DNA of 64,000 nucleotides, from positions 62,001 to 126,000 of the forward strand of contig NZ_CAUDZA010000003.1 of the NCBI RefSeq assembly GCF_958453765.1, read 5' to 3'. This document shows positions 25,992 to 34,730 of the stretch, in pieces. The notes under the pieces were generated by a model. The model had not been told where the DNA came from, did not search any database, and saw only the letters and a program-made list of their open reading frames with translations. The DNA is from Phascolarctobacterium_A succinatutens_B (GTDB lineage: Bacteria; Bacillota; Negativicutes; Acidaminococcales; Acidaminococcaceae). Made by a program: the position numbers and the translations under genes. How positions within the stretch are numbered: the stretch's first letter is position 1; each line of letters opens with the position of its first letter.

Positions 25992-27215
25992 TTAAAAATA
26001 TTCGTTATTGTAAGTGCGGCATTTAGAGAAAAGCTCGTCGAGCAGCTGCAGCTTCCGCACATCGCTGCATTTGATGCGCCCTGCTTCCCACAGCTCCGTA
26101 GCGCTGAACGCACCGAAGTAAAGCTGGGTAAAGGCGCCCATATCCATGGTAACCTCCTCCTGCTCCAGCGTGCTGACTGCCTCCAGCTTACCCGGTGACG
26201 TGCGCAGCTGCAGCAGATGATTATTGCGCTCAAGCATCTTATCCGTAAGCAGTATGACAACGCTGCCGCTGCTCATGCTTGCTGCTACCGGCAGCTTGGC
26301 AAGCGCCAAACGCGCATCAAGACAGCGCGCCATCATAAACGGCTGCAGTCTGCCTGTAAGCGCCTGGTCCGCAAAGCTAAGATATGTTTTATCCCAAGGC
26401 TCCGCCAGCCAGCAAAACTCCTGCGCTTCGCTTCTGTGTCCTGCGGCATATTGCAGCAGACGGTTCTTCGCCGCAGCATCCTGCGTAAGCAGCTCCTGCA
26501 CGTTGAACGTGCCGTCAGTCAGTGAGTAAAGCATATAGCCAACTGCTTTCCCCGCGCGATAGACAACAGCGCACAACACGTTTTCCTGCGTAACTACAGA
26601 CAACAGCTTGCGCCATTGAAACGCAGTGCGCTGCGGCACGCCGTTCCACACTGCGGTAACACTTGCGTAAATATCTGCCAAAGGATTGCAAGGCTGAGCT
26701 TTTTCCTCAGTCACAGATTGCAGCAAGGAAACTAAATCCAGACGTTCTACCGACAGGTCATCACCTATTGCAGCAGGCTGAAGCTTTGCCAAAGGCATTT
26801 TATATTCATGACGATAATAGCAATAAGCAAATTCATACGGCAGATAAATACCGGCACTTATAGGCATCAGCGTCACAAAGGGAAAGCCCTGTGAACGCAG
26901 CACCTCAAAGGCAGTTTCCAAAAGCGGACGCAAAAGATGCTGCCCGCGTGCTTCCGGAGCGGTGGCAATGCCCACAAGATACGGCACCAGCATATCCTGC
27001 CCGCACAAATGCAGCATATAGGGATTTACATGCAGCATAATGCGCAGCTTTTCTTCCTCGCCGACTTTATCAAAGCCACCGATAACCATATTGTCCTTGC
27101 CGCAGTACTGCTCAAAATAGTACCGAAAGAAAGGCTCCGTCTTTTTTTCAAAGCAATAATCCCAAAGCTCCTCTGCCTGGTACATGCGCTCCTTGCTCAA
27201 GACACGGTAAATCAT
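25992..27215 (-). CDS. Eis-like GNAT N-acetyltransferase
   Basis: The 407-residue protein has the enlarged Eis-type layout: an N-terminal GNAT domain with acetyl-CoA motif LVGIATAPEARGQHLLRPLLE (near residue 85-105), a second GNAT-like domain (about 160-300) and a C-terminal SCP2-like domain. Eis proteins acetylate amines, including aminoglycosides and lysines on proteins; the native substrate is unknown. It lies eight bases downstream of the DUF2156 gene, a frequent pairing in gut Firmicutes. The ATG start is standard. Confidence 0.83.
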   Translation of the reverse strand: MIYRVLSKERMYQAEELWDYCFEKKTEPFFRYYFEQYCGKDNMVIGGFDKVGEEEKLRIMLHVNPYMLHLCGQDMLVPYLVGIATAPEARGQHLLRPLLETAFEVLRSQGFPFVTLMPISAGIYLPYEFAYCYYRHEYKMPLAKLQPAAIGDDLSVERLDLVSLLQSVTEEKAQPCNPLADIYASVTAVWNGVPQRTAFQWRKLLSVVTQENVLCAVVYRAGKAVGYMLYSLTDGTFNVQELLTQDAAAKNRLLQYAAGHRSEAQEFCWLAEPWDKTYLSFADQALTGRLQPFMMARCLDARLALAKLPVAASMSSGSVVILLTDKMLERNNHLLQLRTSPGKLEAVSTLEQEEVTMDMGAFTQLYFGAFSATELWEAGRIKCSDVRKLQLLDELFSKCRTYNNEYF

Positions 27216-27223
27216 AAGCTACC

Positions 27224-28108
27224 TCACCCAATAATTACATTATATTTTTTCACCATAAATTCCGGATGCAGCGCCATTTTTGCCTCACGCAGACCGGGAT
27301 GTCCCATATCCTCCTCACGGTTGAGATATTTTACATCCGTCCAGGCATGAGCGGCGAACTCCTTGGTAATAGCAGTATACAAGCCGCGTACATCATGACG
27401 CGCCTTTTCTACATGCAGCACCGCTGTATCGTCGTTAATCTTCTTGCCAAAGCTGAAGGCCTGAATTTTACCGTCGAAACGGATTGCACCGCCGCGCAGC
27501 TCCAGCTGTTCAAAGCTCAGAAAGGCCTCCTGGATAGCATATTTTTCGCACAGCAGCGAAGGATCCTCCGCCATATGCTCATCGCACCAGCGCTCGCCGA
27601 AGTTCAGGCATTCCATCATATTATCCATAGTAATCGGCTCATAAACGAAATCCGGATGCGCCTTGACAAAAGCGTTGTAGTGATTCTTCTGCCCGTGCAG
27701 CTTGCGGCCGGAAAGCGTTGCCAGCTTTTCCTGCAGATATACATAATCCCAGTTATCGCGGTCTTCTTCATATGTCAGACCCGGCATCACGCGCTCAAAG
27801 CGCTCCTTGGTAAAATCATAGATACCATGCATTTCAAACGGTTTGCCCTGATGCTCCTCCTTCAGCTCCTGCATCAGACGCGGCAAATCCTCATCGCGTC
27901 CGCCAAAAGGCTGAATGTAAAAATCAACGTTGTTGCGTTTAACCTTCAGCAACAGGAAATCGTGCGCTACGCACCAGTAAATATGGTAGCAGTCACGCCA
28001 TACAAAAAGATTGGAAAAGGCACATTCGCTGCCATTTTGATGTGATTTTGATATATAGCTTTCAAACAAAGGCTTTTCCGCCAATGTTACAGGTTTAAAT
28101 TCTAAAAT
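27224..28108 (-). CDS. DUF2156 (phosphatidylglycerol lysyltransferase C-terminal-like) protein
   Basis: The protein resembles DUF2156 proteins, a GNAT-fold family related to the lysyl-transfer domain of MprF; aminoacyl transfer to a small acceptor or lipid is likely but unproven. Key stretches are FSNLFVWRDCYHIYW and AFSFGKKINDDTAVLHVEKA. The first canonical codon is TTG 28084, but the frame stays open upstream and encodes ILEFKPVTLAEKPLFESYI, which looks like the natural family N-terminus. AGGGGG stands eight bases before ATT 28108, so I propose the rare ATT start (about 294 residues). If wrong, the start is TTG 28084 (286 residues). It is the first gene of a two-gene operon. Confidence 0.75.
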   Translation of the reverse strand: MLEFKPVTLAEKPLFESYISKSHQNGSECAFSNLFVWRDCYHIYWCVAHDFLLLKVKRNNVDFYIQPFGGRDEDLPRLMQELKEEHQGKPFEMHGIYDFTKERFERVMPGLTYEEDRDNWDYVYLQEKLATLSGRKLHGQKNHYNAFVKAHPDFVYEPITMDNMMECLNFGERWCDEHMAEDPSLLCEKYAIQEAFLSFEQLELRGGAIRFDGKIQAFSFGKKINDDTAVLHVEKARHDVRGLYTAITKEFAAHAWTDVKYLNREEDMGHPGLREAKMALHPEFMVKKYNVIIG

Positions 28109-28417
28109 ACTGATAACCCCCTAAAACTCATTACTGCTTGTATATTATAGCATATGAAATATAGCTTGCGGCACTGCATTGGCATTTTTAACATTAACTT
28201 CACAAAATAAATAACTACTATCCATTGCCTATATTATAATATGCTGTTTCAGCTTTTCTGTAAAGTATGCACAAAAAAGTGCTTCAGTTACCAAAAGGTT
28301 ACTGAGTAAAGCCGAAGCATTAAACAAAATAACCGCTCAGCTTTTACACCGGCGGTTATTTTCGCTGTCGGTTAAATACGACGCGCATAAATACATTATG
28401 TTATTGCCAAACCTGTA
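28109..28417. other. Intergenic region with hairpins
   Basis: About 300 bases without a gene. It contains an imperfect hairpin at about 28270-28318 (GTGCTTC ... GAAGCA with an inner GTTACC/GGTTAC stem) and a stronger one at 28326-28362. The half near 28140 should carry the promoter of the DUF2156 gene. Confidence 0.5.
28324..28363 (-). terminator. Terminator after the S-component-like gene
   Basis: AAAATAACCGC and GCGGTTATTTT form an 11-bp stem with a 16-base loop and flanking A/T runs, usable in both directions. The minus-strand client is the gene ending at 28418. Confidence 0.65.
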
Positions 28418-28924
28418 TTAATCAAACTGACGCAGGCGCTTTTTGACCTGCTCTGCCAGCAAAATACCGGCAACAGCCGTCAGCAGCTGCGGTACGCTCA
28501 TCGCAAACATAACCGTCTTGCGCAGCGCAGGATTCGGCAGCGCCAAGAAGCTCAGCGCAGCCCAGGCTGCCAGCAACATAACACAGGCCTTCGCCACAGG
28601 CGGCACACATAAAGCCAGCTTATGCCTGCCCTTAAACTGACGCACAAGCAGCACAAAGATAAAATTGCCCAGCCAGATTACAGGAATCAGAAACGGCAGC
28701 AGCACCTGCCCCTGCACGTAAGCAGTCAGCGGCAGCAAAAACGCCAGCAACAGTGCTGTCTTCAGGCCGCCCAGCTGCAACGTGAGCACCAGCATCATAT
28801 GCACCAAAGTACCGATGATAAACGTAGAAAGCAGTTGCGGCATCGGCAGCACCAGACGCAGCGATTGCAGCGCCAACGCCAAAGCCACCAATAACGCGCC
28901 CCGCACCAGCTTGCTGTTATTCAT
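28418..28924 (-). CDS. Small integral membrane protein, ECF S-component-like
   Basis: The 168-residue protein has five or six hydrophobic helices, starting with the VRGALLVALALALQSLRL helix that resembles N-termini of ECF transporter substrate-binding (S) components. No ligand motif is recognised and no energising ATPases are near, so the role is open. It overlaps the end of the aminotransferase gene by 8 bases and is therefore co-translated with it. High GC and many Leu/Ala codons match the neighbouring block. Confidence 0.6.
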   Translation of the reverse strand: MNNSKLVRGALLVALALALQSLRLVLPMPQLLSTFIIGTLVHMMLVLTLQLGGLKTALLLAFLLPLTAYVQGQVLLPFLIPVIWLGNFIFVLLVRQFKGRHKLALCVPPVAKACVMLLAAWAALSFLALPNPALRKTVMFAMSVPQLLTAVAGILLAEQVKKRLRQFD

Positions 28925-29801
28925 GCTTAGCAGGGCATTCTTTAGCTACAAATGCCATATATGCATCCTGCAGCTTTTGTGTCAGCTCGCCAACCTTACC
29001 GTCAGCAACGAAGCTGCGGTCGATTTTGGTAACAGGCATAAATTCGCAGCGCGGTCCGCAGAGGAAGGCTTCGTCTGCTTTGAGTGCGAAATCCTTATCA
29101 AAGGCTCTTTCGATAATCTGCAGGTCCAGGTCTTTGGACAGGCGTTCCATCAGCAGACGGCGGGTAATGTTTTTATGGATAAAGTTGTTTTCGGGATGAG
29201 TCCACAGAATACCGTCTTTATAAATGAAGAAGCTGGCTTCCGTGCTTTCGGTAATTTTACCGTCACGAACAAACAGGGAATCAAAAGCGTTGCCGATAAC
29301 AGCCTTCTGTTTAGCCATTACCTCCGGCAGACGGTTCAGAGTATTGATATCGCAGCGCGCCCAACGCACATCCTCAACAGTAATAACGTTTACGCCCTTA
29401 GCGCGTTTTTGCGCCAGCGCCTCGCGGTCAACCGGTACAGCATACATAGTCAGATGCGGAATGCTCTGCTCCGGATAGGACAGGGCATAAGCACCGCTGC
29501 CACGAGTTACCTGCGTATAGATTTCGCAGTCCTGCAGACCGGTTGCGGCCAGCAGGCTTTCATGGAACTCTACCAGCTCTTCAATCATGTAAACGCCGGG
29601 GATTTTTACCGCGATTACAGAATCAAATAAATTGTTCATATGCGGCAGCAAAGCGAAGCAGCGGCCATTATAAACCGGTACAATTTCAAAAACACCATCG
29701 CCGAAATTATGGCCACGGTCGTTGACGTCAATAAACGCTTCAGCTTCCGGCATAATCTCGCCATCTACCAAAACTAATTTTTCTTGTTGATTTTCGTTCA
29801 T
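28917..29801 (-). CDS. Class IV PLP aminotransferase (D-amino acid/branched-chain type)
   Basis: The 294-residue fold-type IV enzyme transfers amino groups with PLP. Lysine in MAKQKAVIGNAFDSLFV is the likely Schiff-base residue, and GHNFGDGVFEIVPVYNG and ITESTEASFFIYKDG are family motifs. The size and the RGHNFGDGVFE start favour D-amino acid aminotransferase or a 4-amino-4-deoxychorismate lyase relative over BCAT. I start at MNENQQEK, with GGAGG seven bases before. It is coupled to the membrane protein downstream. Confidence 0.84.
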   Translation of the reverse strand: MNENQQEKLVLVDGEIMPEAEAFIDVNDRGHNFGDGVFEIVPVYNGRCFALLPHMNNLFDSVIAVKIPGVYMIEELVEFHESLLAATGLQDCEIYTQVTRGSGAYALSYPEQSIPHLTMYAVPVDREALAQKRAKGVNVITVEDVRWARCDINTLNRLPEVMAKQKAVIGNAFDSLFVRDGKITESTEASFFIYKDGILWTHPENNFIHKNITRRLLMERLSKDLDLQIIERAFDKDFALKADEAFLCGPRCEFMPVTKIDRSFVADGKVGELTQKLQDAYMAFVAKECPAKHE

Positions 29802-30008
29802 CTTTATTCCTCCAAATGCGATTGTCACAATAAATTAACATAATAAAGCATTATTTATGCAATAAGTTCAGTCAAAAATATTGTATAATATATATTGAGA
29901 TTATTTGTTTTGCAGTCTGCAGGGCTTGTAAAAAGCTTATGACTACATTTCAATTATTATACACCATTTAAAGCCATTTTGGCAAAAAATATCGCAAAGG
30001 AGATTCCC

Positions 30009-32312
30009 ATGACTCATCTGCCTACTATTATTAATGATTTAGCAATGATTTTGCTTGTAGCCGGCGTCACGACTATTCTTTTCAAGAAAATTAATCAGCC
30101 GTTGGTGCTTGGCTACATTGTTGCCGGCTTCATCACCGGTCCGCATTTCAACTTCTTCCCGACAATTACCGATAAGGCCAACGTCCACGCCTGGTCGGAA
30201 ATCGGCGTTATCTTCCTGCTGTTCGCGCTGGGACTGGAGTTCAGCTTTTACAAGCTGAAAAGCGTAGGCAGTACAGCCTTCATCGCCACCGCGGTAGAAA
30301 TCAGCGGCATGCTGGCCGTGGGCTACTTCGCCGGTACGCTGCTGGGCTGGAACCATATGGACAGCCTTTTCCTGGGCGGTATGCTTTCTATGTCCTCCAC
30401 CACGATTATTATCAAAGCCTTCGACGATTTAAAGCTTAGGGCGCAGCGCTTTACGGAAATAGTTTTCGGCGTACTGATTATCGAAGATATCGCCGGCATC
30501 GTGATGATGGTGCTGCTGGCAACCATGGCCGTAGCCAGCGCAGATGTTTCCACGATGGAGCTGCTGCTCAGTATCGGACGCTTGATTTTCTTCCTCGTTT
30601 TATGGTTTGTTCTTGGTATGTACCTTGTCCCCAGCTTCTTTAAATGGGCCAAGCAGCTGATGAACGAAGAAACACTGGTAGTTGTTTCCATCGGCCTGTG
30701 CCTTGGCATGGTGGTGCTGGCAACTCAGCTTGGCTTCTCCTCCGCTTTGGGTGCCTTCATTATGGGTTCTTTGATTGCCGAAGCACCTAACGCAGAAAAA
30801 ATCGAGCACCTCGTTGCGCCTATCAAGGATTTGTTCGGCGCAGTCTTTTTCGTATCCGTCGGCATGATGGTAGATCCCGCTATCCTGCTGGAGCAGGCGC
30901 TGCCCATTTTCGTGCTGGTAGTAGCAACAATTATCGGCAAGCTGATTTTCTCTACCGGCGGTGTACTGGCCTCCGGCCAGAGCCTGAACACCTCTGTACA
31001 CTGCGGCTTCAGCCTGGCACAGATCGGTGAGTTCTCCTTTATTATCGCTTCTTTGGGCATGAGTCTTGGCGTAATCAGCAGCTTTTTATATCCGATTATC
31101 GTAGCGGTATCTGTAATTACCACTTTTACTACACCCTTCTGCATCATGGCAGCCGAACCCTTTTATCAGCTGGTGCTGAAGTTGCTGCCGCCGCAGGCAA
31201 AAAGCTGGCTGGACCGTTACACAGGTACCAATACCGATGACGACAAGGATCAGGACTGGAAAAACCTGCTTACCGGCTACACTATGCGTATGCTGATTTT
31301 CATTACGCTTTTGGCAGCCATCGCCCTGGGTGCGGAATATTACCTGCTGCCTTATCTGGGCAACACCTTGAAGCTGCCGTACAGCAGACTGCTGACTGCT
31401 GCAGCCACCTTTATCATCATGTCGCCGATTTTGCGTGCCGTGCTTGTCAACCGTGCCGGCAACGGCGATTTGTTCTCCAAGCTTTGGTTCAAAAAACGCG
31501 CTAACCATCTGCCGCTGATGTTCCTGGTATTCGGCAAGCTGCTTGTAGCATCTGCTTCGCTGTACTTCATCTTCCACACTCTGCTTAAGCTGCATGGCTT
31601 TCTGGCCTGCGTATCCATATTGCTGGCAGCGTACTTCATCTCCTCCTCCGACTGGCTGATGAGCGAGTACCTGCGCATCGAATCACGCTTTTTGGTAAAC
31701 CTCAACGAAAAGCACATGCGCAAGCATCGTGAAAGCTCTCCTGATGACAGCCGCACCTGGTTCGACGAGGATTTGCAGCTTGTCTATTACGATTTGCAAA
31801 AGGATTCTCCCATCAAAGGACGTAGCCTGCGCAGTCTTGGCTTCCGTGAAAGCTACGGCTGCAACGTTCTGCAGCTTTTGGGCAATAATCGCACTGTTGA
31901 TATGCCCGGCGGTGAGCAGATAGTAGAGCAGGGAGATAAGCTGCTGCTCATCGGTACCGCCAGCCAGCTGCAGGTTTTTGCTGCCGCTGTAAGGCAGCGC
32001 AGCTTAGGCCTGGAGCGCTGCGACCTGCCGCAAAGCCTGCGTGAATTCATGCTGGATAACCACCAAAACAAACCGGAGCAGCAATTCCTCTCCCTGGCGA
32101 TTACCATCGACAAGCATTCTCCTATTTTGGGAACCTCACTGAAGGCTGCAGATTTGCGCAACAAATGGAGCTGCCTCGTTGTCGGTCTGGAGCGTGGCGC
32201 CTTTACCATTACCAACCCCCACGTTTCACTCGTTTTCGAAGAAAACGATTTGCTGTGGGTATTAGGCAAGCAAAAGATGATGAACACCTTAATCAGAGAA
32301 GAGATTTTGTAA
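30009..32312 (+). CDS. KefB/CPA2 cation:proton antiporter with two TrkA-C domains
   Basis: The 767-residue protein has about 12-13 helices of the Na+/H+ exchanger fold (residues 1-390), with GLEFSFYKLK and MLSMSSTTIIIKAF and the IIEDIAG helix typical of CPA2 potassium/proton antiporters. A second hydrophobic stretch (about 420-560) is followed by two regulatory TrkA-C domains (about 590-670 and 685-767). A TrkA-N nucleotide domain is not evident. It would exchange K+ or Na+ for protons. The start at MTHLP is set by AAAGGAG; ten upstream residues of the open frame are discarded. Confidence 0.88.
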   Translation: MTHLPTIINDLAMILLVAGVTTILFKKINQPLVLGYIVAGFITGPHFNFFPTITDKANVHAWSEIGVIFLLFALGLEFSFYKLKSVGSTAFIATAVEISGMLAVGYFAGTLLGWNHMDSLFLGGMLSMSSTTIIIKAFDDLKLRAQRFTEIVFGVLIIEDIAGIVMMVLLATMAVASADVSTMELLLSIGRLIFFLVLWFVLGMYLVPSFFKWAKQLMNEETLVVVSIGLCLGMVVLATQLGFSSALGAFIMGSLIAEAPNAEKIEHLVAPIKDLFGAVFFVSVGMMVDPAILLEQALPIFVLVVATIIGKLIFSTGGVLASGQSLNTSVHCGFSLAQIGEFSFIIASLGMSLGVISSFLYPIIVAVSVITTFTTPFCIMAAEPFYQLVLKLLPPQAKSWLDRYTGTNTDDDKDQDWKNLLTGYTMRMLIFITLLAAIALGAEYYLLPYLGNTLKLPYSRLLTAAATFIIMSPILRAVLVNRAGNGDLFSKLWFKKRANHLPLMFLVFGKLLVASASLYFIFHTLLKLHGFLACVSILLAAYFISSSDWLMSEYLRIESRFLVNLNEKHMRKHRESSPDDSRTWFDEDLQLVYYDLQKDSPIKGRSLRSLGFRESYGCNVLQLLGNNRTVDMPGGEQIVEQGDKLLLIGTASQLQVFAAAVRQRSLGLERCDLPQSLREFMLDNHQNKPEQQFLSLAITIDKHSPILGTSLKAADLRNKWSCLVVGLERGAFTITNPHVSLVFEENDLLWVLGKQKMMNTLIREEIL

Positions 32313-32350
32313 TACCGTTTATAATTTTTCTGTATATAAAGCTCATATTA

Positions 32351-32377
32351 AGCCGCTGTTTTCGCAGCGGCTTTTTT
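32351..32377 (+). terminator. Terminator of the antiporter gene
   Basis: AGCCGCTG and CAGCGGCT pair around TTTTCG and are followed by six or seven T. Confidence 0.93.
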
Positions 32378-33363
32378 CATGCGATTATCCCGCGCAGCTG
32401 TAAGGCCTTCACTGCATCCTCCATCGTCTGCATGCCGTAGCGCGCACCAGTCTGCAAATAAGACTGCAGCTGGTGCGTGCGCCCCTCACGAATAAGATTG
32501 CGCATGGCAGGCGTCGCAACGAGCACCTCAAAGGCCGCCGCTCTGCCTGCTCTGTCGCAACGGGGCAAAAGCCTCTGGCAGCAAATCCCGAGCAGGCAGT
32601 CAGCCAGCTGCGTACACACATGCTGTCTGTCCGGCAGCACGTCAAGAATGCGATTCACCGTACCTGCAGCATCCTGCGTGTGCAGCGTTGCCAAAACCAG
32701 ATGACCTGTTTCCGCCGCCGTCAGCGCTATACCTATTGTTTCTGCATCTCTGAGCTCACCTACTAAAATAACATCCGGGTCCTGCCTGAGCGCACTGCGC
32801 AGACCGCTGGCAAAGCTCCTTGTATCACGCCCCACCTCCCGCTGGTTAATCAGTGCCAAGCCCGCAGGATAAACATATTCTATCGGGTCCTCCAGCGTCA
32901 GCACGTGTACAGCGCGCGTTTGATTTATCTGCTGTACCAGCGAGGCTAGCGTGGTGCTTTTGCCGCTGCCTGTGGCACCTGTAACGAGCAGCAGACCGCT
33001 GCTGCTGCCCGCAAGCTGACTGATAATTTGCGGCAGGCCAAGACTATTGCAGTCAGGAATATCCTTCGGGAGCAGACGAATCGCCGCCGCATAGCCGTTG
33101 CCAAGGCGGTAAATATTGAGCCGGCAGCGCTCCTGCAGTCTGTCACTAAAAGCAGTATCAATCTCACCTGTCTGCAGCAGCTGCTGTTTTTCCTGCTCCG
33201 GCAACAAAGCAAGTAACGCCTGCTCCAGCTTTTCCCGGGAAATAATTTCGTTTTGCAAAGGCTGCAGGCTGCCATCTACGTGCACCATCGGCATTCCCTC
33301 AGGTGTAAGATGGAGGTCACTGGCTCCCATACTTTTTGCCTGCAGCAGCAGCTTATCAAGCAT
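32377..33363 (-). CDS. pilT: Type IV pilus retraction ATPase PilT
   Basis: The 328-residue hexameric ATPase powers pilus disassembly. It has the PilT N-domain (GASDLHLTPEGMPMVHVDG), Walker A (GATGSGKST), Asp/Walker B boxes (RQDPDVILVGELRD), His boxes (LVLATLHTQDA) and the retraction motif region MRNLIREGRTHQLQSYLQTG. I start at MLDKLLL, eight bases inside the upstream pilB-like gene, since the longer frame lies wholly inside that gene. The pair is translationally coupled. Retraction implies twitching or DNA uptake. Confidence 0.9.
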   Translation of the reverse strand: MLDKLLLQAKSMGASDLHLTPEGMPMVHVDGSLQPLQNEIISREKLEQALLALLPEQEKQQLLQTGEIDTAFSDRLQERCRLNIYRLGNGYAAAIRLLPKDIPDCNSLGLPQIISQLAGSSSGLLLVTGATGSGKSTTLASLVQQINQTRAVHVLTLEDPIEYVYPAGLALINQREVGRDTRSFASGLRSALRQDPDVILVGELRDAETIGIALTAAETGHLVLATLHTQDAAGTVNRILDVLPDRQHVCTQLADCLLGICCQRLLPRCDRAGRAAAFEVLVATPAMRNLIREGRTHQLQSYLQTGARYGMQTMEDAVKALQLRGIIA

Positions 33364-34534
33364 TATCAGCCTCCCCGGTGATACCGACGCGCCACAATTC
33401 TTCAACCGTAGTTGCCCCCTGCAGCACCTTATCAACTGCATCAGCATACAGACTGCACCAGCCCTGCTTACGTGCCTCCCGCAAAAGCTCTGCTTCATCG
33501 GCGCCGTTTACCAAGAGCTGCTGCATACGTTTATCAAACACAATCAGCTCATGCAATGCCAGACGCCCTCTGTAGCCTGTGCCGTGACAATGCTCACAGC
33601 CGTGAGCCTGCACCACTTGCAGCCTTTCATCCGCTCTGCGCCCCAGATACTGCAGCTCCGCTGCCGTGGCCAAGCGCCGTTCGCCGCAATGGCGGCACGG
33701 ACGGCGCAACAAACGCTGTGCCAGCACACCGCGCAACCCGGCAGCCAGCAGATAATCAGCAATTCCCATATCAAGCAGACGGTACACAGCGCCGATGGCA
33801 TCATTTGTGTGCAATGTGCTCAAAACCAAATGACCTGTCAGCGCTGCATGTACCGCCATCGCCGCCGTTTCTTCATCTCTGATTTCACCCAGCATGATAA
33901 CATCTGGATCCTGACGCACAACAGAACGCAGTCCTGCGGCAAAGGTAAGTCCGCTCCTGCGGTTGACCGCCACCTGATTAATCCCCGCCAGCTTATATTC
34001 CACCGGGTCCTCCAGCGTTATAATATTGCCGGCCGCAGCATCAAGCTCCTGCAACGTGGCATATAGCGTCGTTGTTTTACCGCTGCCAGTAGGTCCTGTC
34101 AAAAGCACCAAGCCGTTTGGCTGATGAAAAAGCTGACGGTAACGCTGCAAATTACTTTCGCTGAACTGCAGCTGCTCCAGCTGCAGCAGATTATCCTGAC
34201 GCTGCAGAAAGCGTATAGCCAGCTTTTCACCGTTCACCGTAGGCAGGCTGGCTAGGCGCAAATCCACCTCGCTGCCTTCATGCTCCAGCAAAAGACGCCC
34301 ATCCTGCGGCACTCTTTTTTCGGCAATATCCATACCGCTCCACACCTTCAGCTGCGTCAGCAGCGTGCTTTGCTGCGTACGCGGCAGCACACACAGCTGT
34401 TGCAGCAGGCCGTCAACCCGGATGCGCACACGCACTCCCTGTCCGTCAGGCTCGATATGCATGTCACTGGCACCCTGAGCCAATGCAAGATGCAGCAAAT
34501 TCTCTGCCAGCTTATTATTACGCAAAACTTCCAT
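33356..34534 (-). CDS. PilB/GspE-family assembly ATPase, short form
   Basis: The 392-residue ATPase has the GspE core: N2 domain (GASDMHIEPDGQGVRVRIRVDG), Walker A (GPTGSGKTT), RQDPDVIMLGEIRDEETA, LSTLHTNDA, and the tetracysteine zinc site CRHCGE with CEHCHGTGYRG that distinguishes assembly ATPases from PilT. The usual N1 domain (about 150 residues) is absent, which is common in minimal Gram-positive-type systems. It would drive pilin polymerisation. pilC, prepilin peptidase and pilins are not in the window. Confidence 0.88.
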   Translation of the reverse strand: MEVLRNNKLAENLLHLALAQGASDMHIEPDGQGVRVRIRVDGLLQQLCVLPRTQQSTLLTQLKVWSGMDIAEKRVPQDGRLLLEHEGSEVDLRLASLPTVNGEKLAIRFLQRQDNLLQLEQLQFSESNLQRYRQLFHQPNGLVLLTGPTGSGKTTTLYATLQELDAAAGNIITLEDPVEYKLAGINQVAVNRRSGLTFAAGLRSVVRQDPDVIMLGEIRDEETAAMAVHAALTGHLVLSTLHTNDAIGAVYRLLDMGIADYLLAAGLRGVLAQRLLRRPCRHCGERRLATAAELQYLGRRADERLQVVQAHGCEHCHGTGYRGRLALHELIVFDKRMQQLLVNGADEAELLREARKQGWCSLYADAVDKVLQGATTVEELWRVGITGEADNA

Positions 34535-34633
34535 TGCACCACCTCATTTTTTATGTGTTGCATTCATTGTAGCATAAAAAAAGCGAAATGCAATACGATA
34601 ATTTAAAATTTTCTCTATTTTCTAAATTTTCAC

Positions 34634-34662
34634 TTGAAATTATTCTCTGCTTGCGCTAAAAT
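34634..34662 (+). promoter_or_regulatory. Promoter of the secretin gene
   Basis: TTGAAA (34634-34639), a 17-base spacer and TAAAAT (34657-34662) lie about 70 bases before the secretin start, in the gap divergent to the pilB-like gene. Confidence 0.6.
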
Positions 34663-34730
34663 AAAAAATGAAATTTACTATGCAATGCTTGTTGTCGTCA
34701 TCTTAACGGATAACACTGAAAGGAGCCATT

